A DNA stretch of 64,000 nt from Diphasiastrum complanatum (GCA_029204225.1 CM055111.1:42040815-42104814); one strand, 5' to 3'; counted from the first letter of the stretch, positions 33,868-45,875 are shown. Notes: generated by a model from the sequence alone, not told the origin. Numbers and translations are program-made.

Positions 33868-34554
33868 CTATGCATAGATGTCCCCTCTGGACCGAACCCT
33901 GGAGGCAACGCTATGATCTTCATGGAAAAGGAAGCAGCAGCAGCAGGAAGGGATGAATCGGTCTTCAACTCTCTTCATAGAAACCCACCTCACAACGCAA
34001 TTTCAGACATGAGTTCCAATTTAGAGCTCGAGGTGGAGCTTCTGCCCAAAGGACCCACGCCACCGTCCTCGCCAAACCCCGGTGGTAATATGATCCCTAC
34101 CAGCATGCTTGTAGAGAAACATGTGCGAGACAATGGACTTGATGCAGATAATTCTGTGATTGAGATAGTCCAGGAGAGCACCTCAGCTTCTTCTAAAACA
34201 TTTCCGGGATCTAACCCCACTACCCCTCCTGAAGAACTTACTGTGAACTTGTTGCGGAAAGGCTCCAAGCCTCCTTCCTCTCCCAACAAAAAACATTCAG
34301 AACATTCATCGTCACCCACTCCGCTCCATCACTCCACCCACACTACTGCCTCACAGAAAGCTGTAGATGACAATTACCGAGAGATCTCGGAGGTGTCGTC
34401 TAATTCTAGGAAAAAATTGAGTGAGCTTATTGGTTGTCAACAAAACATCACGCCAATCTATCAGGATGATCAACTTGCTCCGGCCACTCTATTCAAGCAT
34501 GCGAGCATGCAGGTCGCTATGCATAGCTTTTTTCTTGCTGGAACAAAAGGGTAA
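33868..34554 (+). pseudogene. Second IDA-like multi-peptide precursor, 5' truncated
   Basis: An uninterrupted frame of 228 codons is the C-terminal two thirds of a paralogue of the gene at 2709. It opens inside a motif (VPSGPNPGGN, from 33880) that aligns with the third motif of the first gene, then keeps EAAAAGRDE and FNS. Counting from ATG 33913, two further motifs are at residues 43-59 (LLPKGPTPPSSPNPGGN) and 113-129 (LLRKGSKPPSSPNKKHS). The latter matches the Arabidopsis IDA core at Pro3, Pro4, Ser5, Pro7, Lys9 and His11. The tail STHTTASQK...REISEVSSNSRKKLSELIGCQQ is shared with the first copy. The signal peptide and promoter were lost to the Copia fragment ending at about 33840, so it is called a pseudogene, although the remaining frame is open. 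Confidence 0.8.
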
Positions 34555-35010
34555 CCTTCCCGGATTACGAAACATCATCTGTTTTTCCCATTCTTTCAAT
34601 ATATACGGGTACCCATTACAGCGATCGTCTGAATTTTGAAGCCAAACGGCACTGCATCTGCACCCTCACTGCAGCTGAAAAGACCAGAATCTCGGTTTCC
34701 ATGGTTATACCAAACACAAACTTGCTTGGTTTATTACTGAGAGATCATCTAAAACCAATAATTTTCCTGAACGGTGAACGGTAGCAAAACTTGCTGGCAT
34801 CTTACTAATTTGTAGATTTTGGATGAAAAAGACTTCATTCGTTTATTGTTTATTGATGAGAACTTTGAAGATAACTACATATTTTGGGTCCACCATTACA
34901 TCAGCAATGCTCCTCATTGAATGATGGTTTCTGCAGCCTCAAACTATAGAAACAGCACTCCTTTAAATCAAAGTCAGCTGCCTGGATCGCTAGAAAATGG
35001 GCAGGAAAAA
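34555..35010 (+). other. 3' flank of the second IDA-like copy
   Basis: Homologous in order to 3735-4645 and, from 34655 to 34870, to the remnant at 28325-28550. 'CAGCCTCAAACTATAGAAAC' at 34938 corresponds to the divergent 'CAACCTCAAATATTAAAAGC' at 4594. Confidence 0.6.
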
Positions 35011-35420
35011 CGTATGTTAATGATTGAATGTCCTAAGAGGTTGTTATTGATGTGCAGTTGTGCAACTGTTGTGCTATATTATATAATACTCTGCAATAGC
35101 TTTTGTTGATGAACACAAATTTTGGAATCTTTTTACATAGTTCGCAAAAGAAAACTCTGATCACAACGAAGCATGGTAGATATACAATGTGTGCATGACC
35201 ACGTAATCTTTCTTCTAACAGAACCATTTTAGTAATGCTACACATTGTTGCTTTCGTTTGTACACAGATGGGATTATCTATAGATGAAGCCTTAATGAAA
35301 GGAGTTAGTGTTCATTCTTGTGAAATGGGGCTATCTACATAGATTGAGCCTTGATTGAAGGACCTCATGATCCTTTAGTGTTCATTCATCAAATCAAGCA
35401 AAGATTTATCCTTTTAGTAT

Positions 35421-35573
35421 TCAACCATGATGTGCATCAAATCAAGCAAAGATTTTCATTCCTCTCTAGTTTATGAGGGGAAAGTCACATACTTGATGTT
35501 CAACCATGATGTGCATCAAATCAAGCAAAGATTTTCATTCCTCTCTAGTTTATGAGGGGAAAGTCACATACTT
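35421..35573 (+). repeat. Near-perfect tandem duplication, period 79 bp
   Basis: The unit TCAACCATGATGTGCATCAA...GGGGAAAGTCACATACTT is present at 35421 and 35500 with no difference seen over about 74 bases. A third, shorter echo (TCATCAAATCAAGCAAAGATTT) precedes it at 35386. Confidence 0.9.
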
Positions 35574-36084
35574 TTATGTTTGACAAAGTCTTGTGTGGAT
35601 TTTGTCTATTTTTCTTTCTACTTGATCATAAAAGCAATCAAACACTTTAGGGGTGAACCATAAGTGAAGGAAGCGACATGATTGTACTAAAGAGCCTTGA
35701 AAGCGAATTACAACCATAAAGAACATTCAAGGGATATTATGGCCCACATTAAGCCATTAATAGGGACCATCTTGCCATCCTTTATGCTTGGGAAAAGATT
35801 TTCTAGTCATCTTGATTCCACCAAGTTTAATAGTTGTGCAATTATGGCCGTGATTTTGTGCTCATTTATCTAATGGAAAGGTCATTAGAAATTCCACCCC
35901 CCAAACACAAAAAGGCAATAAACTGCTCTTCAAATGTTCTCAAGAGTCTTGATTGAAATTTGATGCCCATCATGCCATTCAAAGGTTAATTTGGACGTAT
36001 TTGATGTGCCCTTGCAATTTTGGCCGTCAACATTGAAGTGCATAATTTTTATAAAACCGTCATTTTGTCGGGCTTTAATTTATT
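35574..36084. other. No gene seen
   Basis: No motif was recognised between the tandem duplication and the LTR fragment. Confidence 0.35.
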
Positions 36085-36265
36085 TACAATGTCTGTTTGT
36101 GTTCGTCTTGATTGCTTACTAGCATCAGACTTCTTCTTGGGTATCTCTTTTCTTTTGTTACACTCTATGTATCATGTTCTGATATGTGTCGAGTATAATT
36201 CAGTAAGTACGGTCTCTCTGTGCAAATCTAAGATTAGAGTGATTAAGCATCTACAACTTGCCAAA
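36085..36265 (-). mobile_element. LTR fragment of the Copia H family
   Basis: 'GTCTTGATTGCTTACTAGCATCAGACTTCTTC' and 'CTAAGATTAGAGTGATTAAGCATCTACAACT' match the LTRs at 57690, 62783 and, inverted, 43790-44145. It is closest to the 43.8-kb copy. It abuts another LTR family at 36266. Confidence 0.7.
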
Positions 36266-36667
36266 GCCATGTTATAAATAGATGTACACACGTGGGAAGA
36301 GAAGGATTCTCTCTCTCTCCACTATCATTCATGCTTATACATGAGATCTCTTTGGGGTTCCATACTCATTGGTGCACTATGGTGTTGATATCTTAACTTT
36401 TTGTGTGTATAATCAAATTGTATGATGTTTGTTGCATTCACACGTGTGAAATACAGTAGGTTATTGGTTTTGTATGGACAACAATAGTACTTTATCATTC
36501 ATACTTGATTTTGTCAAGATGTATTAGAGTTTGAAGCTTCTATGCATTGATAGAGCTAGTTTTCTACATTGTAAATGGTGCTAGATCATGTGTTGTCCTT
36601 CATCACCAAAGATTAAAGGGACATATTGGATCTAAGTGATCTGAAATTCTTCACATGGTATCAGAGC
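36266..36667 (+). mobile_element. Copia LTR (element B family) with primer site
   Basis: TTATAAATAG (36273-36282) is a TATA candidate. The LTR ends CTGAAATTCTTCACA at 36655 and is followed by the PBS TGGTATCAGAGC (36656-36667). It is related to the minus-strand LTR at 32289-32875 but lacks the U3 part, which seems replaced by the foreign LTR fragment before it. A palindromic TTCACACGTGTGAA lies at 36437-36450. Confidence 0.7.
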
Positions 36668-37242
36668 TTTGGTGCAGGTTACTTGAAGGATCAGCTAGAT
36701 TTAGCAAGGATTTGGAGGAGCTACCAATTCTAGAGCATGCTAGATTGATTTCTACTAAAAAATCAAGCATTTTTCAAGTGTAAAATTGATTTTTTATCAA
36801 TCAAAACTCAATAGAAGGCAAAATTATTGAAGTTGGCCGATTTCACTTCATACTTGGTGGAATGTGGTGCTATGGATAGGTCTTATTGCATTCTACAAAA
36901 TAGTATATCAACTTTTTAGCAATTGCATATAGAATTTGCAAGATTCAATTTTTGTACTTTTGTCAAAACCCTAAATTTGATTGGATCTCTTATGTTTGAG
37001 GTTGCTGGATCTTTTAAGAGTGTTTTTCAAGTTTAGAAAGTAAAAGTTCATGAGATTGTAGGTGGATCATTTGTTGATCAAGTATCTTCCATTCTATTTG
37101 TTGGATTTGCTAGGTTTGGTGCAAGAAAGAGATTTGAGAGGTTCCATATCTTTGTGATTTCTTCTTGAGTTCATTTCTTGACATTCAAGAGAGTGCTTTG
37201 TACATTGGAACCAGTTGAAAGAAAGGATCAGGTCATTGCAAC

Positions 37243-37539
37243 ATGGCTACATCAAGTGGATTCATGTTGCAAGGCAATGATAGGCTTACCTCTACAAATT
37301 ATTCTACTTGGAAGGTGAGAATGGAGTCTCTCCTTGACATGAATAATTTGATGGAAATTTTTGTAGGTGTGGAGGAAAGACCCATGGAACAACAAGATCA
37401 AGGGAGGTATGACAAGAGGGCAAAAAACACTCTACACATCATAAAGATGAATGTTATCAATGAGCTACTCAAGGAGATTGGTAAGTGCACATCATCTTTG
37501 AAGGCTTGGAAAGTGATACGACACAAGGTGCATAATTAG
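37243..37539 (+). pseudogene. Copia gag N-terminus
   Basis: The frame opens MATSSGFMLQGNDRLTSTNY, 575 bp after the PBS, as expected for Copia. The conserved NYSTWKVRMESLLDMNNLME and the IIKMNVINELLKEIGKCTSS helix identify the UBN2/DUF4219 gag type. The frame ends after 98 codons, where homology also stops, so this is a 5' fragment of an element whose pol is absent. Confidence 0.85.
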
Positions 37540-38705
37540 GATTTGTGGGAGTGCTAGTCAATGAATTGAGGTGAGCATGATCTGTTTTGAGCAAAAGAGC
37601 TTAGAATAAAGTTATGTTTGATTTGATGGGTAGTTACAAGTACACTTAGATAGGAGGAGGTTAATTGGGCTAGAAAGGTCAAGTAGGCCCAAAGCTACGG
37701 GCCAATGAGATTGAGTAAAAACACAGTTCCATAAAATATGAACTCATGTGAGGACTTAATACCTATGTTTGTACCCTAAATCAAGTGCAACTATTTTACA
37801 AAATCCACTTGTAACTATGTAGAAATCTAAAAGAGAACTAGAAAAACTCCATGATGTACAAAAATCTGTAATGACCTCCATTATTTATCATATTAAACAT
37901 TTCATAAGCTGAAATACCAAAGATAAAGCGTAAGAGAATGGTTCAAATCTTTTTCATGATTTTCTAAAACAAGTAACCCTTATGAAATAACCAAATAATT
38001 AGATTGCTTGATTGGCTAAGAAAAGCATCTCTACTGGTACAAAGACGAGAAAACCTATGGAATTCAGAAAGTACAACCAAAACAAACATCTACCACATCA
38101 ACAATTTTAGATCTTTTCTTCTGTAATCAAAATCTAGATTATTTTTTTCTTAAGCCAACAAAACTCAAAATGCAAAGCACCATATTCAACTTTCAAAGAT
38201 TTGCATTGAGTTTCCTTTAGTTTATTGCTAAAAACATCTCCAATTAGCTTACCAATACGAAACTTCAAATCTTCCAGATTAATTTGAGTGTACAATGTCG
38301 TGAAGTAGCACAACTTTTAAAAAAACTATATCCCATTTTAGAGAGCGATCTATAAAAAATTTGTGGAACATTTGAAGAGAAAGGAAAGACTTGATAGATC
38401 AAAATTTACTACAGAAGTTTGAAGCACATGAATTGCAGGGACAAACTATTTTCCTATCATGAGCTACCTTATGCAAATCTATGCAGGACATCTTTTAACT
38501 ATGTAGAAAAAGATAAGACTCACATTTTATGATCAACTAGTAACCAAACTATGTGGGATGATACCCTGTCTGAAGAGGTTAGTATATAGTATATATTCAT
38601 GACAAAGAAATTTGGTAGAACCTATATTTGCGATTTGATTATATGACAAGACATGGTTGTTTTCAAATTATTCATGACATGGGTCTTTCAGACCCAATTG
38701 AAGAG
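37540..38705. other. No gene seen
   Basis: AT-rich sequence with no protein, LTR or RNA motif recognised. Confidence 0.35.
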
Positions 38706-39300
38706 ATTTAGAGTATGGAATTGGAAGAGAATGTTGAGCTTACACAAACAGCCCAATCACTTGTGAAAACTTGAGCAATAACTATAGATGCCGATGATGC
38801 CCATGAAAGTGGAGATGTGATTGCTCTGGGTGGTAAGAAGGGTAGAAAAAAATCAATACCTATTGACGAAATAGGTAATCTACCTTTAACATTCCATTTG
38901 GATATGTTGTCAAATACAATGGCTTGACCAAGGGTAAGTAGGGCCTCTCCACCCGTTGGTTCCATTGTGTTAAATTTTGTCCCATCGAGCCATTTGAACA
39001 ATAAAAAACAAAGGCCATGTATGAAACATGTATTAAAGGAAGATGAGTACTTAACGGAGAAGGGTACTTTCATATCATCAATGGAAACACCCTTAGGGCA
39101 AAGTGTGCTTGTAAAAGATAGTATAAAAGCTCTTTGGAATCCAATTTTGGGAACAACCAAGTTCTGACTTTGACGATGTAGTCTCGGATGATCCTTGTTG
39201 GAGTGACATGCAGGACGCATGTTCATTTGTTGGGATGGAAATCATCGTCTTGCTGGTTGGATGGAGGCAATACACGAGGATTTTGCATGTGAATGAAGTA
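38706..39300 (+). pseudogene. Unrecognised coding relic
   Basis: Plus-strand frames with stops give protein-like text: DAHESGDVIALGGKKGRKKS near 38800, LNFVPSSHLNNKKQRPCMKH near 38975, LVKDSIKALWNPILGTTKF near 39115, and CWDGNHRLAGWMEAIHEDFA near 39230 after a frameshift. The long minus frame over the same bases has a less protein-like composition. The family is unknown; a decayed transposon protein is likely but unproven. Confidence 0.3.
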
Positions 39301-40214
39301 GACATGTGATGGTCCGAACTAGCTTCATCGAGCCCAATGTTGAGAGCAGGATGGTCTGTCTTCTATGACCCGAATCAATATTTATATCTAATGAGTTAAA
39401 TTTTGACACATCTCATTTTTGTATTAGTTTCTTGAATAATTTGTTTGTTGATTGGCTGTCAATTTGAATCAAGTTAAATGATATTGGAATCGTAAAAACT
39501 AAGTTGGGTGATCAGCTTTATAGTGTTTCACATTTGTGTGAGTGCTCCTTTGAGTATTTCAAGATATAATTTACAAAAACTGGACTTGTCGAGGTGGAAA
39601 AGATTTGAGCAATAAATTTGAAATGTGGTAACATATTCATGTGGTATCCTCTGACATGTTATATTCTCGCTAGAGTGCTATATGAGGTATGCATAGTTTA
39701 GTATTATATTTGTGTCTTGTTGAGCGATTATTTTTTCCAAGATGATAAACTGTATGCTAGACTGATTTGTGGGAAAAAATATTATGCATTGTGAACCCTG
39801 CTTTGAGCATTTGAATGGTTTGAATTAATGACCAGCACAGAAACCACTAGCATGGGGATCACAGTTGGTCTAGAGAAGTTGCATCACTTGCGTTGTTCTT
39901 TGATTTCGAGCGAGACTATATGCAAGTGGCTAAAATGGGGTGCTGGTCCAATGAGTGGCATCCCTAAAAGTGCAAAATAATTTAGAATATGGCTTGCCAA
40001 GGAAACCTGGTTAGAGTACTTGTCCCAAACGGTAAGCAAAATATTGGTTGAGTGTAATGCCTTACATGAGTGTTTCACGAATGTTTGCGTATTGGACCAA
40101 TGTTCATAATTCATGTCTTCTTTTGACTTTTGTATTTCTATCAGATAACAATAAGCACTATAATATTGAATATTGACAAGACTAATTAAATTTCATTTTC
40201 TAGTGCCAATGCAA
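39301..40214. other. No gene seen
   Basis: No motif was recognised. Confidence 0.35.
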
Positions 40215-40450
40215 CTTTAGGACCATATATGGATCTTAGAAGGATCCACAAGAGTGATTGTGTACTTGCTTAACAATCTATCAAAAAACTAGTCATCAAA
40301 AAGTTGATCTAAATTGTCAATTTGACAAACAACAAGCATTGACAAGCAAATCATTGAACATAAACACAAATCCGAGTTGGCACGTGTGAAGAGCAGCCTA
40401 TTGTATGGCCTGTAGCATTCAGCTCCAAAAATAATCTATCTTCTTACTAT
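40215..40450 (-). mobile_element. Worn LTR fragment related to element A
   Basis: The minus strand matches the end of the LTR at 1-433: 'GATCCACAAGAGTG' and 'ATCTATCAA' on the plus strand here are the reverse complement of 'CACTCTTGTGGATC' and 'TTGATAGAT' there. A CACGTGTGAAG box at 40381 parallels those in the other LTRs. No primer site remains. Confidence 0.45.
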
Positions 40451-42970
40451 GAGAGCTTGGAATACATAGCAAAAGTGACCTCCTTTGTAAAGTTAGGTGA
40501 ATTTTCAACATGTAATAAGGAAGTTAACTCAGCCTTTTTGCCCTAAAATGAAACCATAGTCTATTTCCTAGAGTTATGCTTGGTAGATAGATAGTTGGTC
40601 AAAATCTCATATCAAATCAAGGGGTAGGTCCTATAATGCAAGGATCTCTACCAAATAGACTCAACCATCTCTTTTGACTTGACCTAACCTACATTAGGCG
40701 TGGGCTACCACATGGCATTCTGGCCATACATGTGTGAAACCCAATTATACACAAAAATATACAATATGCTACATGGCTAGATTTGCCAATGTTGGCAATT
40801 TTTCACACTAAAAACTTTTTTGACCTTGGAGATGGAAATGGTGGTTACCGTAGCCAAATTTATGAAATGCCACTTCTTTTTTGAATGTCCCAACGATTGG
40901 GAGGGAATATTTTGACGTTTCAGGAATCACATGTAACTGGCTAAACACCAGTGATGTTTGATGTGACTAGAATAAGGTAGATTTATTTGCATGTAAAGTC
41001 GTGCAGGCATATGCATAAAGAAGTTTACAATTAGTATTTTTGAACGCTTTAGTGTTATTTTTCTCTCTCCTACATGGCATTTCTTATAGGGCCCTTTTCG
41101 AGCCCATATTCTCTCTAATGCTTGGTGTCTGTTCTATCTTTGATTGTGCTGACACTTTTGCATTTTTCAGTTATTTGTCTTGCATAGTAGAAAAGAGTAC
41201 TTTGATTGTTCAATTTTCTAGTTCTTATAGCAGTATGAGTAAGTGATTCTAGATGAACTAAGTACTATTTAGTCGATTTGTTACAAATTTGGCGGCTTTC
41301 CACTAGAGGATTTGAATTTGACAAACAACCTCTTATTTGTACTGACTTGATAAATGAAATCACTTTTTTATTAGAACTTTGAATCTTTGTCTTGAATACT
41401 TTAATAATGTATGATATTCCTTGTGTTAAGAGATGATATTGAATTTTTAGTACCAAGATGAGGAGAGATCTATTGGTGAGGATAAAACTTTCACATATAG
41501 GATTGTTTGTGTGCATATAAAAAATAAAAGGTTGTCTATGTGTATACCAAGCATGTAAGGTTGTTTGTGTATATGTCAGACAAATAAGTCTCTGTATACC
41601 AAAAAAGTAAGGCTTTTTAGATATACAAGTCTATGTGTGAATGAGCCAAATAATTGCAATTGTTTTATGTACACACAAGGAAGATAAGCATATGCATGGG
41701 TGAGCTAGACATGTAAGACTATTTAATGTATGCACAAAGTAGATAAGCACATATTTGAGTGAGCTAGGAATGCAAGGTGAGTACAGAATAGATATTATTA
41801 ATGCATGAGGATAAAATAAATAAAGGGAATACTAATGAATGAGACAGTGGGTTCATGATTGAGTCAAGTATTTACAGACTTGGAAGGCTACATGAATTTG
41901 TGATTTCTCTAATCTTGCAACTATGCTAGTTGGGACATTTAGTGTTGGCCTAGTCACGCTGATGACAAGATTGTAGATGAAGAATGCGATCACAACATTG
42001 AAGTTTTCCACTACAGTTACTCAATATGCTTTTGAGAAATGCCACTTTTAAAATCAAAAAGAGATTATAAATGAAACACTCGACAGTCAATGAGTCTTGA
42101 GAAATATACTCAATTGTAGAGAAGATATCAAAATTTATACAGCTATACATACCAATAGAAATTTACTCGATAAAAAATAGAGACAATGTTTTGTAACCAT
42201 ATTTTTGAATTTCACATGTGTGGGATTGCCAAAAAGTGTGTTATTGATCTCCTAAGACTTTGTGATTGCACATAGATCACACATAGATTGAAAACCAAGA
42301 TCTATTCCATAAATCTAAGGCAAGAGCACATTACTACATGCATAAATCAACCATACAAGTACTTTCACACATGTGGATACTTGTACTATAGCAAACTAAG
42401 TATGAAAACGCTCTCCTCTCAAGTAGAGAGAGAATCCAATTAAGAAAACTCAAGTAGAGAGAGATAACCTATTTGACTCAAAATAGTGTAGAAATCTCAT
42501 AACTCCAAAAACTCATAATAAAAATGGATTGATGCTCCTATATGTAGCTACTCGAGGTAGAGGGGAGTGAAACATCATTGGAACCCTTCTTTTCCTCCTC
42601 AAAATCATATTGGTTGAGTGACATATGAGCTCTTAATCTTGATTGGACCATTTTGATAGATTCTAGGTTCTTGATTGGTCACTAACTCTCATGCCAAGTC
42701 ATGGAGACATGTTACACACCAAATCTAAACTTGACAAATGTCATAAACCTTACTTGGCTCGAGCTACATCACAACTTGCCATGTGTACTTGCCTATGTTG
42801 CCTCTAATGCCAAAAATGGCCTAATCAACATCAAACACTTGGCTAGCTCTACTAAAAACTTGAGTACCCCTAAATCAACATAATCAGGATATTTTTGTCT
42901 ATTTTCCACACGTGGGAACATGCTCCACACGTGTGAGTTTTTCACAAACAAGAATTGCAAAATAACAAAT
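40451..42970. other. No gene seen; LTR-like stretch at 42200-42550
   Basis: No coding region is supported. 42200-42550 has LTR-like features (TTCACACATGTGGATAC, AGTAGAGAGAG repeats, a minus-strand TACATATAGG), and 42905-42936 holds two CACACGTG boxes 22 bp apart. Around 41480-41780 the phrases AAGGTTGTTTGTGT and 'GTGAGCTAG.CATG.AAG' recur loosely. Confidence 0.3.
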
Positions 42971-42974
42971 GTAA

Positions 42975-43737
42975 AAGCGTCCCAGGAGAATGCACCATCA
43001 CATCAGGAGCAGCAGTTCTCTAGGTCAGCAAGAAGCAGACCATTGTAGCCCAGTCATCCTGCGAAGCAGAGTACGTAGCAGCAGCGAAGATGGCCAACGA
43101 AATAATTTGGCTAAGGCAGTTCCTGGATGAATTGGGCAAAACAAGGAATGAGCCATTGGTCTTGCAGATGGACAACACCTCTGCGATACACCTGACAAAA
43201 GATCCTGTGTTCCACTCAAGAACGAAGCACATTGCGATCAAGTATCACTTGATCAGGGATCTGATTGAAAGGAAGATGATGCAGACCACCTTCATAGGAA
43301 CGAAAGATATGGTCGCTGACATCTTCACTAAAGCTCTAGACAAAGTGCTCTTTGAGAGGCAAAGGAGCAGTCTCGGGATCATAAAGCTACCATGCTTTGA
43401 GAGGGAGCTGAAGAAACAAAGTGTTTCTGATTACAAAGCCTTGCTAGCTTTCAGCACTTCACCTGATGAAGATGTTCGTGAACTCGAACATTTGGAGACA
43501 CGAAACATGAAAAGTTTTGCGAACACGAAAGTCAACGAAGACGAAGACGAACGGTTCGTGAACACGAACGGTTCGCGAACACGAAGAATCCACGAACGAG
43601 ATTCCTTTGCGGTCCAGCAAGAGAGAAAGGCAGACGAGGTAAATGAAACCAACAGTAGAAATGAAACTCGTTCTATCCTCACGCTCCTAGGAGTACCACC
43701 AGAGATCACGCAAGTATCCAGAAGTACAGAGATCTGA
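42975..43737 (+). pseudogene. Copia RNase H and C-terminal extension (H family)
   Basis: The RNase H part is recognisable from about 42985 (SKKQTIVAQSSCEAEYVAAA), then MANEIIWLRQFLDELGKTRN, LQMDNTSAIHLTKDPVFHSR and DMVADIFTKALDK. It continues beyond the usual Copia end for about 110 residues of charged sequence (NTKVNEDEDERFVNTNGSRT), encoded by repeated CGAACACGAA phrases. It is a plus-strand 3' fragment of the family seen at 58-64 kb; everything upstream is lost. Confidence 0.9.
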
Positions 43738-43739
43738 CC

Positions 43740-44145
43740 TGATGGCATGACGTTAGCAGATACCTCCTAGGTCGTGGCTAATCTACCACTCTTGTAATTC
43801 TTCGGTTAGTTGTAGATGCTTAATCACTCTAATCTTAGATTTGCACAGAGAGACCGTACTTACTGAATTATACTCGACACATATCAGAACATGATACATA
43901 GAGTGTAATAAAAGAAAAGAGATACCCAAGAAGAAGTCTAATGCTAGTAAGCAATCAAGATGAACACAGACATAAGCTCCGCCTGCGTGCGAGAAGATAT
44001 TTCTGTCTAGGATCAGAAGATCCAATTGTCCGCTAGTGAAGCGAGACTACTACTCGTGAGAGAGCCGTGCTTCTCTCACACCAATGCACTACGTGGATTT
44101 GCATGCAGTGCCCTGAAGAAATCAGAGAAAATCAATATAGATTAT
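43740..44145 (+). mobile_element. Copia H-family LTR, partial
   Basis: Begins TGATGGCATGACG after the RNase H frame and matches the reverse complement of 57690-58055 throughout (TAGTTGTAGATGCTTAATCA, GTGAGAGAGCCGTGCTTCTC, GGATTTGCATGCAGTGC, AATCAATATAGAT). It breaks off at about 44145, the same place as the truncated left LTR at 57.69 kb. Confidence 0.75.
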
Positions 44146-44394
44146 TTTTTTTGGTGGTGTCTGATCTTGGATGTCAAATGCTTATGCTGTTTATTTTAAT
44201 ATCTGTTATTTTTTTCGTTCCCTTTGAATTCTGCACCTTGGTTGAAATGACCATATCAAAAACCCTACTAGAAATTAGACAATTAACCAAAATATGACTA
44301 AACTAGTTGATATTTCTCACAAGTTACATCTATGAAAAAAAATTTCACTCTCAAGGCATTGGAGGAGTTGGGCTACAGTTGTTGTTGCTTCATG

Positions 44395-45185
44395 GCCTTG
44401 TTGTAGATGCGGATACGACACTCCTTGATGTCGTGATTAGCTCTCTAGCAATATCTGCAAAAGAGTTTCTTGCGCGATCCACTGCTCTCTGATTGAGTAT
44501 AAGGCTTCTGCTGCTGCACTTGATTCTTGCCCTTGGAATAGTCTTTCTTCTTGGTGTATAGGGCCAGAGACTTGTCTTTGATGGACAGATCACTGGTATT
44601 TCTCCATAGTGCTTCTTGAAGAAGATGACCGATGATCTTTTGAAGAGTTAGGTCAGATTGAGTGGAGATCATAACAACAAGGTGTTCATAGGACTTTCGT
44701 AAAGAAGAAAGCAAGGTCATAATATCATCATCATCTTGAATAGCACATCGTACAGCTGATAACTAATCTAATAAAGACTTGAAGTTGTTGAGGTGAGAAG
44801 TGATGGTTGTAGAATCAGACATTCCTAAAGTGAAGAACTTCCTTCTAAGGTGCAACCTTGTAGTTACATGGTGAGTCTTATACAAATTCGATAACAAGTA
44901 TAATAATTCTCTGGACGACTTGCACGTGGTAATGTGTGATATTTGGGAGTCAGCTAGATTTAACATGATCGCTGCTAGGGCCTTCTGCTCTTTGATCTTC
45001 CAGGGCTTAGCTGATTGATGATCAACATCTTCCAGTTTTGGATTAGACCCATCTACAACATTCCAAATATCTCTATCTATCAACATCATTCAGAGTTTTA
45101 ACTTCCAGATATAGAAGTTAAATCCGTTGAACTTGTCAATAATTCTAACTTTGTTGGATGAAGAAGATGGGTTAGGATCTAGATC
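44395..45185 (-). pseudogene. Copia gag (element D)
   Basis: From 45180 the minus strand reads KVRIIDKFNGFNFYIWKLKL, a stop, then LIDRDIWNVVDGSNPKLEDV, SSRELLYLLSNLYKTHHVTT and RLHLRRKFFTLGMSDSTTIT (UBN2-type gag). After a frameshift, LLSSLRKSYEHLVVMISTQS follows and then the start of a zinc knuckle (LFCRYC). It abuts the integrase of element E at about 45190 with no LTR between, so the two are different elements joined by deletion or rearrangement. Confidence 0.85.
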
Positions 45186-45192
45186 TCAATAC

Positions 45193-45870
45193 TTTCATAT
45201 ATCATCATGCCATTTGTGAAGGAACCAATTCATCTTTTTTTCTTGATTCAAGAGGTACATGTACAAAGCATACACATCCAAATGTCCTAAGATGATTGAC
45301 CTTGGGTTTTCTTCCATAAAACTTTTCATAAGGTGAAATATCTTCTATAGCATGATTTGGCAAAAAAATGCAAAGATAGTTAGCACATCCTACTGCTTCT
45401 CCCCAAAAATCTTTAGAAAGAGAGGCTCCTAGTCTAAGTGCCTTTGCACATTCACATAGAGTTCTATTTTTTCTTTCGGCCACTCCATTAGATTGAGGAG
45501 AGTAGGAACAAGTGAAATCTCTTCTAATGCCAAAATCATTGCAAAAGTTTATGAACTTTGTGGAGATGTATTCACCTCCATTATCACTTCTCAAAGCTTT
45601 AATTTTACGAGATAGTTGATTCTCAACAAAAGCTTTGAACTTCACAAAACTCTCAAATGCAAATGATTTAGAATATAAGAGGTAAACCCAACAAAAACGT
45701 GAGTAATCATCAATAAATGTTATAAAACATGTAGCTCCACCCTTGCTCTTGGTGGATGAGAAATGGATGTCACTACGGATGAGTTCCAAAGGTGCTTTGG
45801 ACTTGATGGTTGATCTTTGTCGTGGCCTTTCATGTGATTTGGCCAATGCACATGCATCACAAGGACTTGG
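45193..45870 (-). pseudogene. Copia integrase, second part of split element E
   Basis: Just right of the frame start at 45846 lies CDACALAKSHERPRQ, the second half of the pre-integrase zinc finger. Then LELIRSDIHFSSTKSKGGAT, FITFIDDYSRFCWVYLLYSK, LRSDNGGEYISTKFINFCND and YSPQSNGVAERKNRTLCECA give an intact-looking core with D, D and E residues. The frame is open for 213 codons and ends in HLRTFGCVCFVHVP. Its first half lies 7.3 kb away at 53183-53816. Confidence 0.93.
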
Positions 45871-45875
45871 CTCCT
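45871..45875. other. Target site duplication, left copy (CTCCT)
   Basis: CTCCT here and at 53178-53182 flank the 7.3-kb element exactly; 5 bp is the normal size for LTR retrotransposon integration. Confidence 0.9.

Noticed and set aside
38708-39226. 172-codon minus-strand frame as a gene
   Set aside because: The plus strand over the same bases reads more protein-like, although broken; the minus frame is probably a shadow.
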